NCBI GenBank assembly: GCA_029392055.1
Contig: CP113928.1
Coordinates: 1,052,501-1,116,500, forward strand
DNA: 64,000 nt
Reading direction: 5' to 3'
DNA from: Leuconostocaceae bacterium ESL0723
GTDB lineage: Bacteria > Bacillota > Bacilli > Lactobacillales > Lactobacillaceae
The translations under genes were made by a program, and so were the position numbers. The stretch's first letter is position 1, and each line of letters opens with the position of its first letter. Below the pieces are notes generated by a model. It was given only the letters and a program-made list of their open reading frames with translations, was not told where the DNA came from and did not search any database. Of this stretch, positions 7,220-19,862 are shown in pieces.

Positions 7220-7246
7220 AAGACACTTGCTTCTGCTAAGTGTCTT
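7220..7246 (-). terminator. Terminator of the rRNA operon
   Basis: Stem AAGACACTTAGCA/TGCT..AAGTGTCTT followed by TTTTG on the minus strand, 17 bases beyond the 5S end. Confidence 0.85.
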
Positions 7247-7262
7247 TCTTAATCCTATGTAC

Positions 7263-7382
7263 GGCATCGCGTCGTCCTATCCTCGCAGCCAGCGATCCGG
7301 CCACTACTTTTGGCGCTATAGAGCTTAACTTCTGTGTTCGAGATGGAAACAGGTGGTTCCTCTATGCCATCAACACGACACC
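7263..7382 (-). rRNA. rrf: 5S ribosomal RNA
   Basis: The central sequences CGAACACAGAAGTTAAGCTC and GTAGTGGCCGGATCGC are 5S signatures. Ends were set by helix I: GGTGTCGTGT at the 5' end pairs over ten bases with ACGCGATGCC at the 3' end, giving 120 nt. Last RNA of the operon. Confidence 0.95.
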
Positions 7383-7457
7383 CTTGAGCTTTTACACTCA
7401 AAACTAAATAACAACGACTCTTCTTCTTTTCTTCCTTGAACCTTACTCTGACTCCTT

Positions 7458-10358
<2,901 letters not shown>

Positions 10359-10511
10359 GCTACTTAACAGTAGGGTCTTGTCATGAGTTGGTCTTGCGAC
10401 CTTGCGATTAAACCGTTCTCTTTTTTAAAGAACTTGTTTTGGTTTTGTTTCTCGGTTCAATTTAGTAATGGTAATCATTGATTATCATCTTAAAAAAGAA
10501 TTTTGTTGCTA

Positions 10512-10525
10512 TTCAGTTTTCAATG
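10512..10525 (-). repeat. rrn spacer repeat, second copy at 12446-12459
   Basis: The 14-mer CATTGAAAACTGAA (minus strand) occurs in the 16S-23S spacer and again in the leader upstream of 16S at 12446-12459. A second shared element, ACTCAAAACTAAA (plus strand), is at 10670-10682 and 7396-7408. Such repeats are usual in rrn leaders and spacers, where they act in antitermination or processing. Confidence 0.6.
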
Positions 10526-10561
10526 TTCAAACTCGGGGCAAAAGACTTGCCTTCACCCCAA

Positions 10562-10634
10562 TGGAGAATAGCGGGATCGAACCGCTGACCCCCTGCTTGC
10601 AAAGCAGGTGCTCTCCCAGCTGAGCTAATTCCCC
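10562..10634 (-). tRNA. tRNA-Ala (anticodon TGC)
   Basis: 73-nt cloverleaf in the 16S-23S spacer. Acceptor GGGGAAT pairs with ATTCTCC, the anticodon loop is CTTTGCAAG, the T loop is GGTTCGATCCC, discriminator A. The 3' CCA is not encoded and must be added by nucleotidyltransferase. Confidence 0.97.
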
Positions 10635-10733
10635 ATAAGTAAGTCCCCTTACTTATCTAGTGGTAACCCACTCAAAACTAAACAAAACTTTGTTCCAAAC
10701 AAATTGACACTCAAGTCCCTGTAACGCTCCGGT

Positions 10734-12297
<1,564 letters not shown>

Positions 12298-12496
12298 TTG
12301 AAGATTGCTCTTCGTTTAAACTGACTTATTTGCTATTTCCATAGCATCATCCGTTTATTGTTTGTTACGAATTGACTTCGCAAATTTGTTTGTTACTTAC
12401 ACTGCGTATAAGCAACCATTACAGATTTGTTTGTTCAAAGTTTTGTTCAGTTTTCAATGTGCTACCCGCTTCAGGTCCCCCTGAAGCAACTTTATT
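12298..12496 (-). other. rrn leader region
   Basis: Untranslated leader between the rrn promoter and 16S. It holds one copy of the CATTGAAAACTGAA element and AT-rich sequence that should pair with the spacer for processing. I see no gene in it. Confidence 0.6.
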
Positions 12497-12525
12497 AGTC
12501 TAGCACCCTATGGCCTCCCTGTCAA
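12497..12525 (-). promoter_or_regulatory. rRNA operon promoter
   Basis: TTGACA (12520-12525) and TAGACT (12497-12502) with a 17-base spacer on the minus strand. It lies 28 bases beyond the preceding gene. About 190 bases of leader to the 16S start hold only the spacer-type repeats. A second promoter is not evident. Confidence 0.8.
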
Positions 12526-12552
12526 GAGATTTAAAAAAGAAATCTCAAAAAA

Positions 12553-12927
12553 CTACAAATCCTCGAAGGAAGTGAAGGCCGCCGGCTCCAATGTCGTTAG
12601 CAATGGCCGAATCTTATCTGCCGGTTCAAAGACCATCCCCGGTGCAACTTCTTTGGCCACCGCCTGCCAGTCCGAAACTTCAAAGGAATATAAGGACATC
12701 AAATTGTCCCCTTCCCGGACGGCGGAAAGTTCCCCCAGACGCCAGTGGTCAAAGTTTTTAACGCCGTGTTCCTTAAAGGCTGACAAAATTTTGCCCAGGG
12801 ACGTCGCGGTCTCGTCATGGCTATGAATTTTAATGGAGAAGAAAGCGTAATCATCTCCCTCGGGCACGACCAAAAAGTAAGGCATGTCATTCTCATAAGC
12901 GATTACCGTCGCCGCAACCATTGTCAT
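12553..12927 (-). CDS. Hypothetical protein, 124 aa
   Basis: Not recognised. A compact soluble protein opening MTMVAATVIAYENDMPYFLV with alternating strands and helices (FFSIKIHSHDETATSLGKILSAFKEHG) and an acidic C-terminus. The first part, AYENDMPYFLVVPEGDDYAFF, is faintly like the opening of a NUDIX fold, but the NUDIX box is absent. Ribosome site GGGAGG nine bases upstream of the ATG. It lies 17 bases after cvfD, on the same strand, so it is probably the last gene of the gmk-rpoZ-ppiB-cvfD run, just ahead of the rrn promoter. Confidence 0.75.
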   Translation of the reverse strand: MTMVAATVIAYENDMPYFLVVPEGDDYAFFSIKIHSHDETATSLGKILSAFKEHGVKNFDHWRLGELSAVREGDNLMSLYSFEVSDWQAVAKEVAPGMVFEPADKIRPLLTTLEPAAFTSFEDL

Positions 12928-12943
12928 CTTGCATCGCCTCCCG

Positions 12944-13321
12944 TCAAATCCGGTTCAAGGCCTCTGCCACCCAACCATCCCAGTTACGGGCAATGGGGGC
13001 AAAGCCATAGTCTAAATGATAGTTAGTCCAAAAACGCTTCTTCTGATGATTATTCTTTAATAGGGGCTCATCTTTGAGGGGCATCATGGCCAACTGGCGT
13101 ACCGACAGACTAATCTTGCCGGTATATAGGTCAATATCTAAGACAATCACCTGCAGCGACTGGCCAACCGTCAGTTCATCATACAAGTTCTTCACGACAC
13201 CTGACTTAAACTCAGAAATGTGAACCAGCCCCTGCTGGCCATCGGCAAAGCGGACAAAGGCCCCATATTTTTGAATGCCTGAGACAACCCCAGTCACCAC
13301 ATCGCCAATTTGGTAGGCCAT
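12944..13321 (-). CDS. cvfD: S1 RNA-binding protein (CvfD/YugI type)
   Basis: A 125-aa protein with one S1 domain (residues about 3-72: GDVVTGVVSGIQKYGAFVRF, GLVHISEF, KISLSVRQL) and a short basic/aromatic tail. It matches the general stress protein 13 group, known in Gram-positives as CvfD or YugI, which binds RNA and tunes translation. ATG has GGAGGAAACC upstream. It sits between a cyclophilin gene and a hypothetical gene on the same strand. Confidence 0.85.
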   Translation of the reverse strand: MAYQIGDVVTGVVSGIQKYGAFVRFADGQQGLVHISEFKSGVVKNLYDELTVGQSLQVIVLDIDLYTGKISLSVRQLAMMPLKDEPLLKNNHQKKRFWTNYHLDYGFAPIARNWDGWVAEALNRI

Positions 13322-13344
13322 GGTTTCCTCCTTGCTAACCGAAC

Positions 13345-13926
13345 TTAGTCCTGCACGTCCATCCGTTCAATTTTAACTTCATCTTGGGGACGGTCATACA
13401 TGTCACTAGGCAATTTTGCAATCTTGTCAACGACATCCATGCCCTTAACCACCTGACCAAAGACTGTGTGCTTACCATCCAACCAAGGAGTCCCACCATT
13501 CTTTTGGTAGGCTTCCTTGATTGGCTCAGGACGGTCATCAATCAGGGCCGCCATCTGACCAGGGAGCTGGTCAGCTTGGACAATGAAGAACTGGGACCCA
13601 TTGGTGTTGGGGCCGGCGTTAGCCATTGACAAGGCACCACGCAGGTTAAAGAGCTTGTCGCTGATTTCATCTTCAAATGGGTGGCCATAAATACTTTCAC
13701 CACCCATGCCAGTCCCTTCCGGGTCACCGGTTTGAATCATGAAATCCTTAATAACCCGGTGGAAGATAACACCGTCGTAGTAACCATCCTTAGCGTGGGT
13801 AACAAAGTTTTTAACCGTGGCAGGGGCTGCCTCGGGAAAGAGTTTAACTTCGATGTCACCCATCGTGGTAACAATCGTGACCAAGGGTCCCTTAACTTGA
13901 CTTGGGTCTAATTGTGGAAAGGTCAT
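13345..13926 (-). CDS. Cyclophilin-type peptidyl-prolyl isomerase
   Basis: Catalyses cis-trans isomerisation of proline bonds in the cytosol; there is no signal peptide. It has 193 aa. Cyclophilin motifs are clear: [19 protein letters not shown] (residues about 55-73, with the catalytic Arg), [19 protein letters not shown] (about 95-113), and [17 protein letters not shown] near 155. An insert between the QFFI strand and the HTVFG motif is usual for lactobacillar forms. Eight bases separate it from the rpoZ stop, so it is likely in one operon with rpoZ and gmk. Confidence 0.95.
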   Translation of the reverse strand: MTFPQLDPSQVKGPLVTIVTTMGDIEVKLFPEAAPATVKNFVTHAKDGYYDGVIFHRVIKDFMIQTGDPEGTGMGGESIYGHPFEDEISDKLFNLRGALSMANAGPNTNGSQFFIVQADQLPGQMAALIDDRPEPIKEAYQKNGGTPWLDGKHTVFGQVVKGMDVVDKIAKLPSDMYDRPQDEVKIERMDVQD

Positions 13927-13935
13927 AGTTACTCC

Positions 13936-14154
13936 TTAATCAACCGTATTTTCGATGTGGTCAGGATCAATGATGACATCACCATCTTCGATTTCTTCCA
14001 AGGCCTCACCAACTGACTTCTCGGACACGAAGTGAACCCGGGTAGCTGGCATGCCAGCATCCAATTCACGGGCCCGCTTAGAAGCCAGGGCAATTAACTT
14101 ATAACGTGAGTCCACTTTTTCTAACAACTTATCAACTGAAGGATATAGTAACAC
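13936..14154 (-). CDS. rpoZ: RNA polymerase omega subunit
   Basis: Small RNA polymerase subunit that helps assembly of beta prime; 72 aa. It has the family core [17 protein letters not shown] (residues 4-20) and [13 protein letters not shown], then [13 protein letters not shown]. Located 21 bases after gmk, the conserved gmk-rpoZ order of Firmicutes. In many relatives priA, fmt and rsmB follow; here a cyclophilin gene follows instead. Confidence 0.95.
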   Translation of the reverse strand: MLLYPSVDKLLEKVDSRYKLIALASKRARELDAGMPATRVHFVSEKSVGEALEEIEDGDVIIDPDHIENTVD

Positions 14155-14175
14155 TGTCTTTCTCCTTAAAAATAC

Positions 14176-14775
14176 TTAGGCATCAATTTGATCAATCACC
14201 CGGGTGACCCGCAGACGTTCGGCCGTAATAATGGCCTTAATCCGCTGAACAGCGTTGTCAACGACATCGTTTTCCACCGCATAATTGTAATTAATCATCA
14301 TTTTAATTTCATTTTTGGCAGCTGCCACCCGTTGGTCAATGATTTCCTCGGAGTCAGTTCCTCGACCTTCCAGACGCGAACGCAGGTTCGTTAGGTCTGG
14401 GGGCGTCAAGAAAATATAAACCCCTTCGGGCATTTTGGTTTTAACCTGTAAGGCTCCTTGGACATCAATTTCTAGGAAAACGTCCCGGCCACTGGCCAGG
14501 GTCTCATCAATAAAACTCTTGGGCGTTCCGTAGTAATTATTAACATACTGAGCGTACTCCAACATGTCGCCGTTTTGAATCTTTTGTTCAAACTCATCAC
14601 GGGAAACAAAGAAGTAATCCTGGCCGTCAACCTCACCAGCACGTGGTTTACGGGTCGTGGCTGAGATTGAATACCGAAAATCAATTCCTGGTTCTTCAAA
14701 GATTGCTTTACGAACCGTTCCCTTACCAACCCCGGAGGGTCCGGAAAGTACAATTAACAAACCGCGCTGTGTCAT
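14176..14775 (-). CDS. gmk: Guanylate kinase
   Basis: Phosphorylates GMP to GDP with ATP, feeding GTP and (p)ppGpp pools. It is 199 aa. The P-loop GPSGVGKGT is at residues 12-20, the GMP-binding region is [20 protein letters not shown] (about 33-52), and the lid and DVQGALQVK region follow. ATG ACA start with GAGGCC upstream. First gene of a run with rpoZ. No strong promoter was found upstream; a TAGAAT at about 14810 is the best -10 candidate. Confidence 0.97.
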   Translation of the reverse strand: MTQRGLLIVLSGPSGVGKGTVRKAIFEEPGIDFRYSISATTRKPRAGEVDGQDYFFVSRDEFEQKIQNGDMLEYAQYVNNYYGTPKSFIDETLASGRDVFLEIDVQGALQVKTKMPEGVYIFLTPPDLTNLRSRLEGRGTDSEEIIDQRVAAAKNEIKMMINYNYAVENDVVDNAVQRIKAIITAERLRVTRVIDQIDA

Positions 14776-14954
14776 TTTTGGCCTCTTCTATCTGTTGGTA
14801 TTATCCCATTCTAGCACAAATCATGGCCTGAATCTATCTAGGTTCCCGGCGATTGACAGAGGCGCAAGAATATTTGTTCGGCCACTAAAATGGCTTTAAA
14901 TTGGACTTTTCCTGCTTTAATTTCCCATAAAAAGGTTAAGTTTTGCTTAATCGC

Positions 14955-14984
14955 TTGCAAATGTTGAACATTTGTTCGTATACT
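14955..14984 (+). promoter_or_regulatory. Promoter of the YolD-like gene with LexA box in the spacer
   Basis: TTGCAA (14955-14960) and TATACT (14979-14984), 18 bases apart. The LexA-type operator fills the spacer and touches the -10 element, a position where repressor binding would block RNA polymerase. Confidence 0.75.
14966..14978 (+). promoter_or_regulatory. LexA (DinR) operator
   Basis: GAACATTTGTTCG matches the Gram-positive SOS box GAAC-N4-GTTC. It is the only good copy I saw in the window. A degenerate copy, GAATATTTGTTCG, lies about 100 bases upstream at 14868-14880. Confidence 0.8.
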
Positions 14985-15014
14985 GTTCACATAGCTTAGC
15001 GAGGAGGTGTAGTC

Positions 15015-15335
15015 ATGCAGAACTACATGGTTAAAAATTCACGCCCATTACTCTTACAACAAATGGGGACCTGGTTCGAAAAGTTACACCGTTTTCGTCC
15101 CCAAGTGCCACTTAAGCGTCAGCTCAATGCTAACGAACTGATTACCCGCTTAGAGATGGCGATTAATTACGATGAAGAAGTGACGGTACAGATTAACCGT
15201 TCCCTTGAAAGCGAAGCCATTGTGCAACGCAAGGGCCACTTCTTCCAGAGCGCCGACGGCCTGCTATACTTACAAGAGCAGCACCGAATTGTTCAAGTTG
15301 CGCCAGAACTACTACGCAATATCATCTTTAACTAA
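15015..15335 (+). CDS. YolD-like protein, predicted SOS-induced
   Basis: A 106-aa protein. Residues about 35-105 follow the YolD-like pattern: a helix (ANELITRLEMAINYDEEV) then strands VTVQINRS, KGHFFQSADGLLYLQEQHRIVQV and a last short helix. YolD-family proteins are usually encoded beside Y-family DNA polymerases and often under LexA control; here no polymerase gene is adjacent. GAGGAGGTG is seven bases before the ATG at 15015. Monocistronic: own promoter, then a terminator shared with the convergent gene. The family call is from pattern; the SOS link is inferred from the operator. Confidence 0.7.
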   Translation: MQNYMVKNSRPLLLQQMGTWFEKLHRFRPQVPLKRQLNANELITRLEMAINYDEEVTVQINRSLESEAIVQRKGHFFQSADGLLYLQEQHRIVQVAPELLRNIIFN

Positions 15336-15365
15336 AAAAAGACCGCGTTTTACGCGGCTTTTTTT
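15336..15365. terminator. Bidirectional terminator
   Basis: Stem GACCGCG/CGCGG(C) with A run before and T run after, so it serves both the YolD-like gene and the convergent 361-aa gene. Confidence 0.85.
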
Positions 15366-16449
15366 ATTTGTCAGTAAGTTGCTGAACTTGGTCTAGGTCT
15401 AAAGTTTCCAAGCAGTGGTTGAGGGCTGAAACATCAATGTAGCGATCCAACCCTTCCAGATTCTTGATAATGCCATCGGGATCGGTCAAGGCTTCCTGCT
15501 TCTTCAAGAATTTCAGGTAGCTTTCCACTTCACCGCCAATACCATCGAGATTATCCCACTCAGGTTGCCAATATTTTAGCAAATCCTTGCTGGCAAAGGT
15601 CTTTAACAGCTCAGCTGTCCACTGCCGGTGAGTAGCGTGGTACTGCTCTGCCAAACCTTGGTGGAAGGCCATGAGCATGTTGACCACGTTATCAGTGACC
15701 ACCCCCTTGACCGAAGCCAACTGGAACTGATGCAAGGTCCGCTTAGCGAAATCGATTTCATCTTGAACTGCCGTTTCAGAAAGCTGCTCAGCCAGTGGCT
15801 TGGCCTTGGCACCGGTTAGGGGCTTAAGTGGAATATCTAGTCCCCGGTAAACTTCGGCAACCACTGGCAAATCAAAGTTGTCGTCATCACCTTCTTGCTT
15901 GAGGAACTTAAATTGTAGGTCGTCGATGGCTGAAGAAGACTTCATCAGCTCGGCAACATCTTTTCCCTGGAAGCGGAAATAGTTCAGGGCTAAGACCGTC
16001 CGAATAATCATGGCCCAGAAATTGGCATCAAAGGAAGCATCCTGGATGCCGTAGCGGTCATTTACCTGACCTTCCTTGGCCAAGAACTTCTGCAGGTCGT
16101 AAAGAACCGGCTTAAGCAGAATAAAGTAGCGCCAGTCACGGTCGGTACTATTAACCAGGGCGGCCTGCATGACCTCGTTTAGGTTAACAATTGCCCGTTC
16201 GTCACTAGTAAACTTACTGAAGTTCTGCTGAACCATCGTAGCCAGCAGGTCGTCAAGGAAGAAAGAAGCAACCTCGTAAGTTGACTGATCGTACTTGTCG
16301 TGGTGGGTCAAAAAGAACCGGGCCCGCAAAAAGCCGACGAACTCGTCATAATTGAAGGGCGCTAATTTCTTATTGCTAGGGGCTTTTGATTGGGCCCGCT
16401 TGTTTTGGTTTTGAATCTTCTTAATCTGGGAAGATTTACCTGGTTTCAT
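15364..16449 (-). CDS. Hypothetical protein, 361 aa, helical
   Basis: Not recognised. The first 30 residues are very basic and polar (SSQIKKIQNQNKRAQSKAPS), then a long mostly helical soluble region begins with APFNYDEFVGFLRARFFL. It contains acidic stretches (KQEGDDDNFDLP) and no membrane helix or catalytic motif that I can name. It may bind nucleic acid or ribosomes through its basic tail, but that is only a guess. It starts 14 bases after the preceding 116-aa gene, so both probably ride on the mutS2 transcript. Confidence 0.8.
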   Translation of the reverse strand: MKPGKSSQIKKIQNQNKRAQSKAPSNKKLAPFNYDEFVGFLRARFFLTHHDKYDQSTYEVASFFLDDLLATMVQQNFSKFTSDERAIVNLNEVMQAALVNSTDRDWRYFILLKPVLYDLQKFLAKEGQVNDRYGIQDASFDANFWAMIIRTVLALNYFRFQGKDVAELMKSSSAIDDLQFKFLKQEGDDDNFDLPVVAEVYRGLDIPLKPLTGAKAKPLAEQLSETAVQDEIDFAKRTLHQFQLASVKGVVTDNVVNMLMAFHQGLAEQYHATHRQWTAELLKTFASKDLLKYWQPEWDNLDGIGGEVESYLKFLKKQEALTDPDGIIKNLEGLDRYIDVSALNHCLETLDLDQVQQLTDK

Positions 16450-16463
16450 GAATTACATACTCC

Positions 16464-16814
16464 TTAAACACTTAAATCTAGACGGTATTTGCCGTGACCA
16501 TATTCATGGACTTTAAATTGAAATACCTGTTGGTCCCGGGTTAGGGACGGGGTCTCGACCTGGGCCTGCTGGCTACCTTCTAGCTCGGCCATTTCAATCG
16601 CCCCGTTAATCTTAGATAGGACCCCACCCATCTGCTTAGGGTCGCCGGAACCATAGAAGAGGTCGTGATTGCCATACACCGCGGAACGACGCGCCAGGTT
16701 GATACTAACCTTATAGCGGTTAACCTCAATCAGAATGTGATTAAAGTTGAAGTCCCGGGTGTAGAGGAACAGGGCTGATAAATACTCGGGTGCATCAATT
16801 TTTTCTGCTGCCAT
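16464..16814 (-). CDS. Hypothetical protein, 116 aa
   Basis: Not recognised. A small mixed alpha/beta protein: MAAEKIDAPEYLSALFLYTR, then strands HILIEVNRYKVSINL, a glycine-rich loop with GNHDLFYGSGDPKQMGG, and a final pair of strands ending YRLDLSV. I chose ATG 16814, which has GAGGAGG nine bases upstream; the earlier in-frame start lacks a site. It lies 31 bases after the mutS2 stop and 14 before the 361-aa gene. Confidence 0.75.
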   Translation of the reverse strand: MAAEKIDAPEYLSALFLYTRDFNFNHILIEVNRYKVSINLARRSAVYGNHDLFYGSGDPKQMGGVLSKINGAIEMAELEGSQQAQVETPSLTRDQQVFQFKVHEYGHGKYRLDLSV

Positions 16815-16845
16815 ACTGGCGACCTCCTCGGTATTACACAAAATG

Positions 16846-19230
16846 TTATTTTAGTTCGACAATGGTGGCGCCATCCCCACCGGCATTAGCACTGGCAAAG
16901 TGGAAGTTCGCCACCCGTCGATCCGACCGCAAAAACTGGGTTACGCCCTGCCGGAGGGCACCAGAACCCTTGCCGTGGATAATCTCCACTGGGTTTAAAT
17001 TGGACAATACCGCACTATCTAAGTAACGGTCCAACTCGGCCAGGGCCGCTTCGTAACGGAAACCGCGCAGGTCTAACTTGGCACGAATATTAGCCGAGGG
17101 CTGACTGTTCGCCTTAGCCTTCACCACCCGGGTAGGCCGCTTAGCCTTTTTAGCCTTGGGCTGGCTAGGCGCACTGGCCTTTTCTAAATCGGCGTCATCA
17201 ACCAGCATCTTTAAGATACCCATTTCAACTTCCCACTGGTGCTGACCATGCTTTTTGACCAGGGTACCGGTTTGTCCGTAAGTTCTAACCAGGACTTCGT
17301 CACCCGGGTTAAGTTCCTTGGCCCGCTTAGCTCGTTGCAAGACCTTGTTTTTTTCTAAGTGGTCACTTTGCTTGAGCTGCTCCAGTGACTTACGGCGGGC
17401 CTGCAAATCCTGCTCGGACAAGCCAGCCGAATTTCCCTGGTTTAAGCGCTCCTGACGGATTTCTTTAATCAACCGGTCGGCTTCCTTGCGGGTCTTAGAA
17501 ACAATGTGGTTGGCCTCTTTTTTGGCATTAAGCATCAACTGCGCCTGATCTTTTTCGAGGGTCAGCTGCTGATTTTCAACCGCACGCCGTTCCTGATCCA
17601 AGGACTTTTCCGTTGCCTCAATCTTAGCGCGTTCGGTCTTAACCGCTTCCCGTTGGGAAACCAGGTCGGCAATCATGCTGTTCAGTTGCTGATCTTCAGG
17701 ATTGGTCAGTCCAGTCGCGTCATCTAACAGCTCCTGGTCAAAGCCCAGTCGCTTAGCAATGGCAATCGCATTCGACTGACCTGGCACACCAATCAGCAGT
17801 TGATAGGTGGGCTTCAGGGTGTCAACATCAAAAACCATGGAAGCGTTACTGGTCTCTGGTCGCTCAAAGGCAAAGAGCTTTAGCTCTGGATAGTGGGTTG
17901 TGGCAATCGTCAGAGCGCCCTGGGCCGTTACCCGGTCCAAAATCGCCATGGCTAGCGCCGCCCCTTCAGCCGGATCCGTACCGGCCCCCAGTTCATCAAA
18001 AATGACCAAGCTTTTGGCGTTAATGTGGGGCAACATCGACTTAATGTTGGCCATATGGGAACTGAAGGTCGACAGGTTCTGTTCAATCGACTGTTCATCC
18101 CCGATATCAGCGAAGACCTCATCAAAGAGGCCCACCGTCGATGGCTGCCGGACCGTGATAAAGAGACCGGACTGGGCCATCAACTGGAGCAGGCCAACGG
18201 TTTTAATCGTAATCGTCTTACCACCTGTATTGGGCCCAGTGATAATCAGGGTCTGGTAGTCCTCACCCAGGTCAATGTCGTTAGCGACTGCCACCTTGGG
18301 ATTCAACAGTGGATGCCAGGCCTGCTGCAGGCTAATCTTTTGGTCGGGATCCACGGTGGGCCGCTGCCCATCTAAACGGGCAGCCAGGCGGGCCTTGGCG
18401 TTCACAAAGTCCAGGTGACCAAGGAGGGCCACGTTTTGACCGAGCTCGGCTAACTGAGCCGACAAGTCAGCTAAAATCCGGTTTTCTTCTGCCCGCTCTT
18501 CAGCGGCCAGTTCACTGATTTGATTACTGAGTGCCACCACATCCTGAGGCTCAATGTAAAAGGTCTGGCCACTCTGGCTTTGATCATGGACCACGCCGGC
18601 AACCTGGTGACGATACTCAGAGCGAACCGGAATAACGTAACGGCCTAAGCGCTTGGTCACAATCGGCTCGCTTAAGTAGGTCGCCCGCTTACCACGGGTG
18701 TACGCCTGCATCCGCTGCTTAATCTCATTTTCCCGGCCAACAATTTTACCCCTGAGTTGGGCCAGCTTTGGTGAAGCCTGGTCAGTCAGACGGCCATTTT
18801 CATCAATGGCCTGTTCGATGGCGGTACTCAACGATTCCAAGGTTGCTAAGCGCTGCGCGTAGTCAGCTAGCAGGGGAACGGACCGACCGATTGGGTCATC
18901 AGCCAAGACCTCGAAAAAGTGGGCAACTGCCCGGGTATTGACTAAGATCTTGCCGATGGCTGCGATTTCCTGGCCGCTCAGGCTGGCCTGGATTTTTAGG
19001 CGCTGGAGGTGGGGTTCAATGTCGGCCAACTGGGCCAGCGGAATCCCGCCCTTGAGGCGGTCTAACACTGCCCCCTCTTCAGTTTCATTGAGGTCCTGGT
19101 TAACCGTGTCTAAATCACTACTAGGCTTTAAGTCGCGGGCCTCCACCTCACCAGCTGCGGTCACAACAAAGTCCAACAGCTGATCGGTAATTTTTTTATA
19201 TTCGAGCGTTTGAAGTACTTTTGAGTTCAT
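16846..19230 (-). CDS. mutS2: MutS2 / RqcU ribosome-splitting ATPase
   Basis: MutS-family ATPase with a C-terminal Smr domain. In Firmicutes it acts on collided ribosomes and also influences recombination. It is 794 aa, full length. Walker A GPNTGGKT near residue 333, Walker B region VIFDELGAGTDP near 408, a long coiled coil about 515-640 (KTERAKIEATEKSLDQERR), a KOW-like segment PGDEVLVRTYGQTGTLVKK, and the Smr domain with DLRG and HGKGSGALR at the end. It starts 12 bases after cvpA with no good Shine-Dalgarno site, so translation may be coupled to cvpA. Confidence 0.95.
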   Translation of the reverse strand: MNSKVLQTLEYKKITDQLLDFVVTAAGEVEARDLKPSSDLDTVNQDLNETEEGAVLDRLKGGIPLAQLADIEPHLQRLKIQASLSGQEIAAIGKILVNTRAVAHFFEVLADDPIGRSVPLLADYAQRLATLESLSTAIEQAIDENGRLTDQASPKLAQLRGKIVGRENEIKQRMQAYTRGKRATYLSEPIVTKRLGRYVIPVRSEYRHQVAGVVHDQSQSGQTFYIEPQDVVALSNQISELAAEERAEENRILADLSAQLAELGQNVALLGHLDFVNAKARLAARLDGQRPTVDPDQKISLQQAWHPLLNPKVAVANDIDLGEDYQTLIITGPNTGGKTITIKTVGLLQLMAQSGLFITVRQPSTVGLFDEVFADIGDEQSIEQNLSTFSSHMANIKSMLPHINAKSLVIFDELGAGTDPAEGAALAMAILDRVTAQGALTIATTHYPELKLFAFERPETSNASMVFDVDTLKPTYQLLIGVPGQSNAIAIAKRLGFDQELLDDATGLTNPEDQQLNSMIADLVSQREAVKTERAKIEATEKSLDQERRAVENQQLTLEKDQAQLMLNAKKEANHIVSKTRKEADRLIKEIRQERLNQGNSAGLSEQDLQARRKSLEQLKQSDHLEKNKVLQRAKRAKELNPGDEVLVRTYGQTGTLVKKHGQHQWEVEMGILKMLVDDADLEKASAPSQPKAKKAKRPTRVVKAKANSQPSANIRAKLDLRGFRYEAALAELDRYLDSAVLSNLNPVEIIHGKGSGALRQGVTQFLRSDRRVANFHFASANAGGDGATIVELK

Positions 19231-19242
19231 ATAAGCTAAATG

Positions 19243-19764
19243 TTATAACCACCACTGGTAGATATTTTCGGAAAAGAAAGGAAATTCATTCAAAAATTGA
19301 TTCAAAATTGGTGAGGTCACCAGCTGGTCTTGCAACCAGGCATTGGGAATAACCGATAGGACTTGGAGCACAAAGAAACAAATGACCAAGGCTAAGCCAG
19401 CCTCCCCCACGGCGCCCAGCAAACCATCTAACTGGCCCAAAACCGGGATGTGCCGAATGAGGTGAATGGGCCGCAAGATAAAGTGCATCAGCACCTTCCC
19501 CAGCAACAAAATCAGAGTAAAGGCCAGTCCGGAAGCTAAGAAGGGCGTCCCGTCATCACTGTAGGCACTAGGCACATCCGGACGAACAAAGTGGCCAGTC
19601 ACCATCTGGGTCAAAAAGTCCCCCAAGGGGCGGCTGAGCCGCAGGGCCAAATAGAATATTAAAATCCATAAAATTAACCGGCCTAAAACCGTCATAATAC
19701 CGTCTTGGTAGCCCCGGTAAGCCATCAGTAAAACTACGGCAATGCCAATTATTAAAATAACCAT
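19243..19764 (-). CDS. CvpA family membrane protein
   Basis: A 173-aa protein with four hydrophobic helices (VILIIGIAVVLLMAYRGYQDGIM at the start, then LGRLILWILIFYLALRLS, GLAFTLILLLGKVLM, LALVICFFVLQVLSV). This matches the CvpA/colicin V production family, whose role in Firmicutes is unclear; it is nearly always next to mutS2, as here. AGAGG site eight bases before the ATG. It is divergent from rnhC. Confidence 0.88.
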   Translation of the reverse strand: MVILIIGIAVVLLMAYRGYQDGIMTVLGRLILWILIFYLALRLSRPLGDFLTQMVTGHFVRPDVPSAYSDDGTPFLASGLAFTLILLLGKVLMHFILRPIHLIRHIPVLGQLDGLLGAVGEAGLALVICFFVLQVLSVIPNAWLQDQLVTSPILNQFLNEFPFFSENIYQWWL

Positions 19765-19850
19765 ATTTCATACCTCTGGCCCCTAGTTGGTGGACTGTCA
19801 AAAGTCAGCAACCACGGGGTTACCTAAGCCATTATATCATTAAAAGCTGC

Positions 19851-19856
19851 TATAAT
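19851..19856 (+). promoter_or_regulatory. -10 element of rnhC
   Basis: TATAAT six bases before the rnhC ATG at 19863. No convincing -35 element lies at the standard distance. Transcription would begin about at the ATG, so the mRNA may be leaderless. Confidence 0.55.
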
Positions 19857-19862
19857 GACCCT

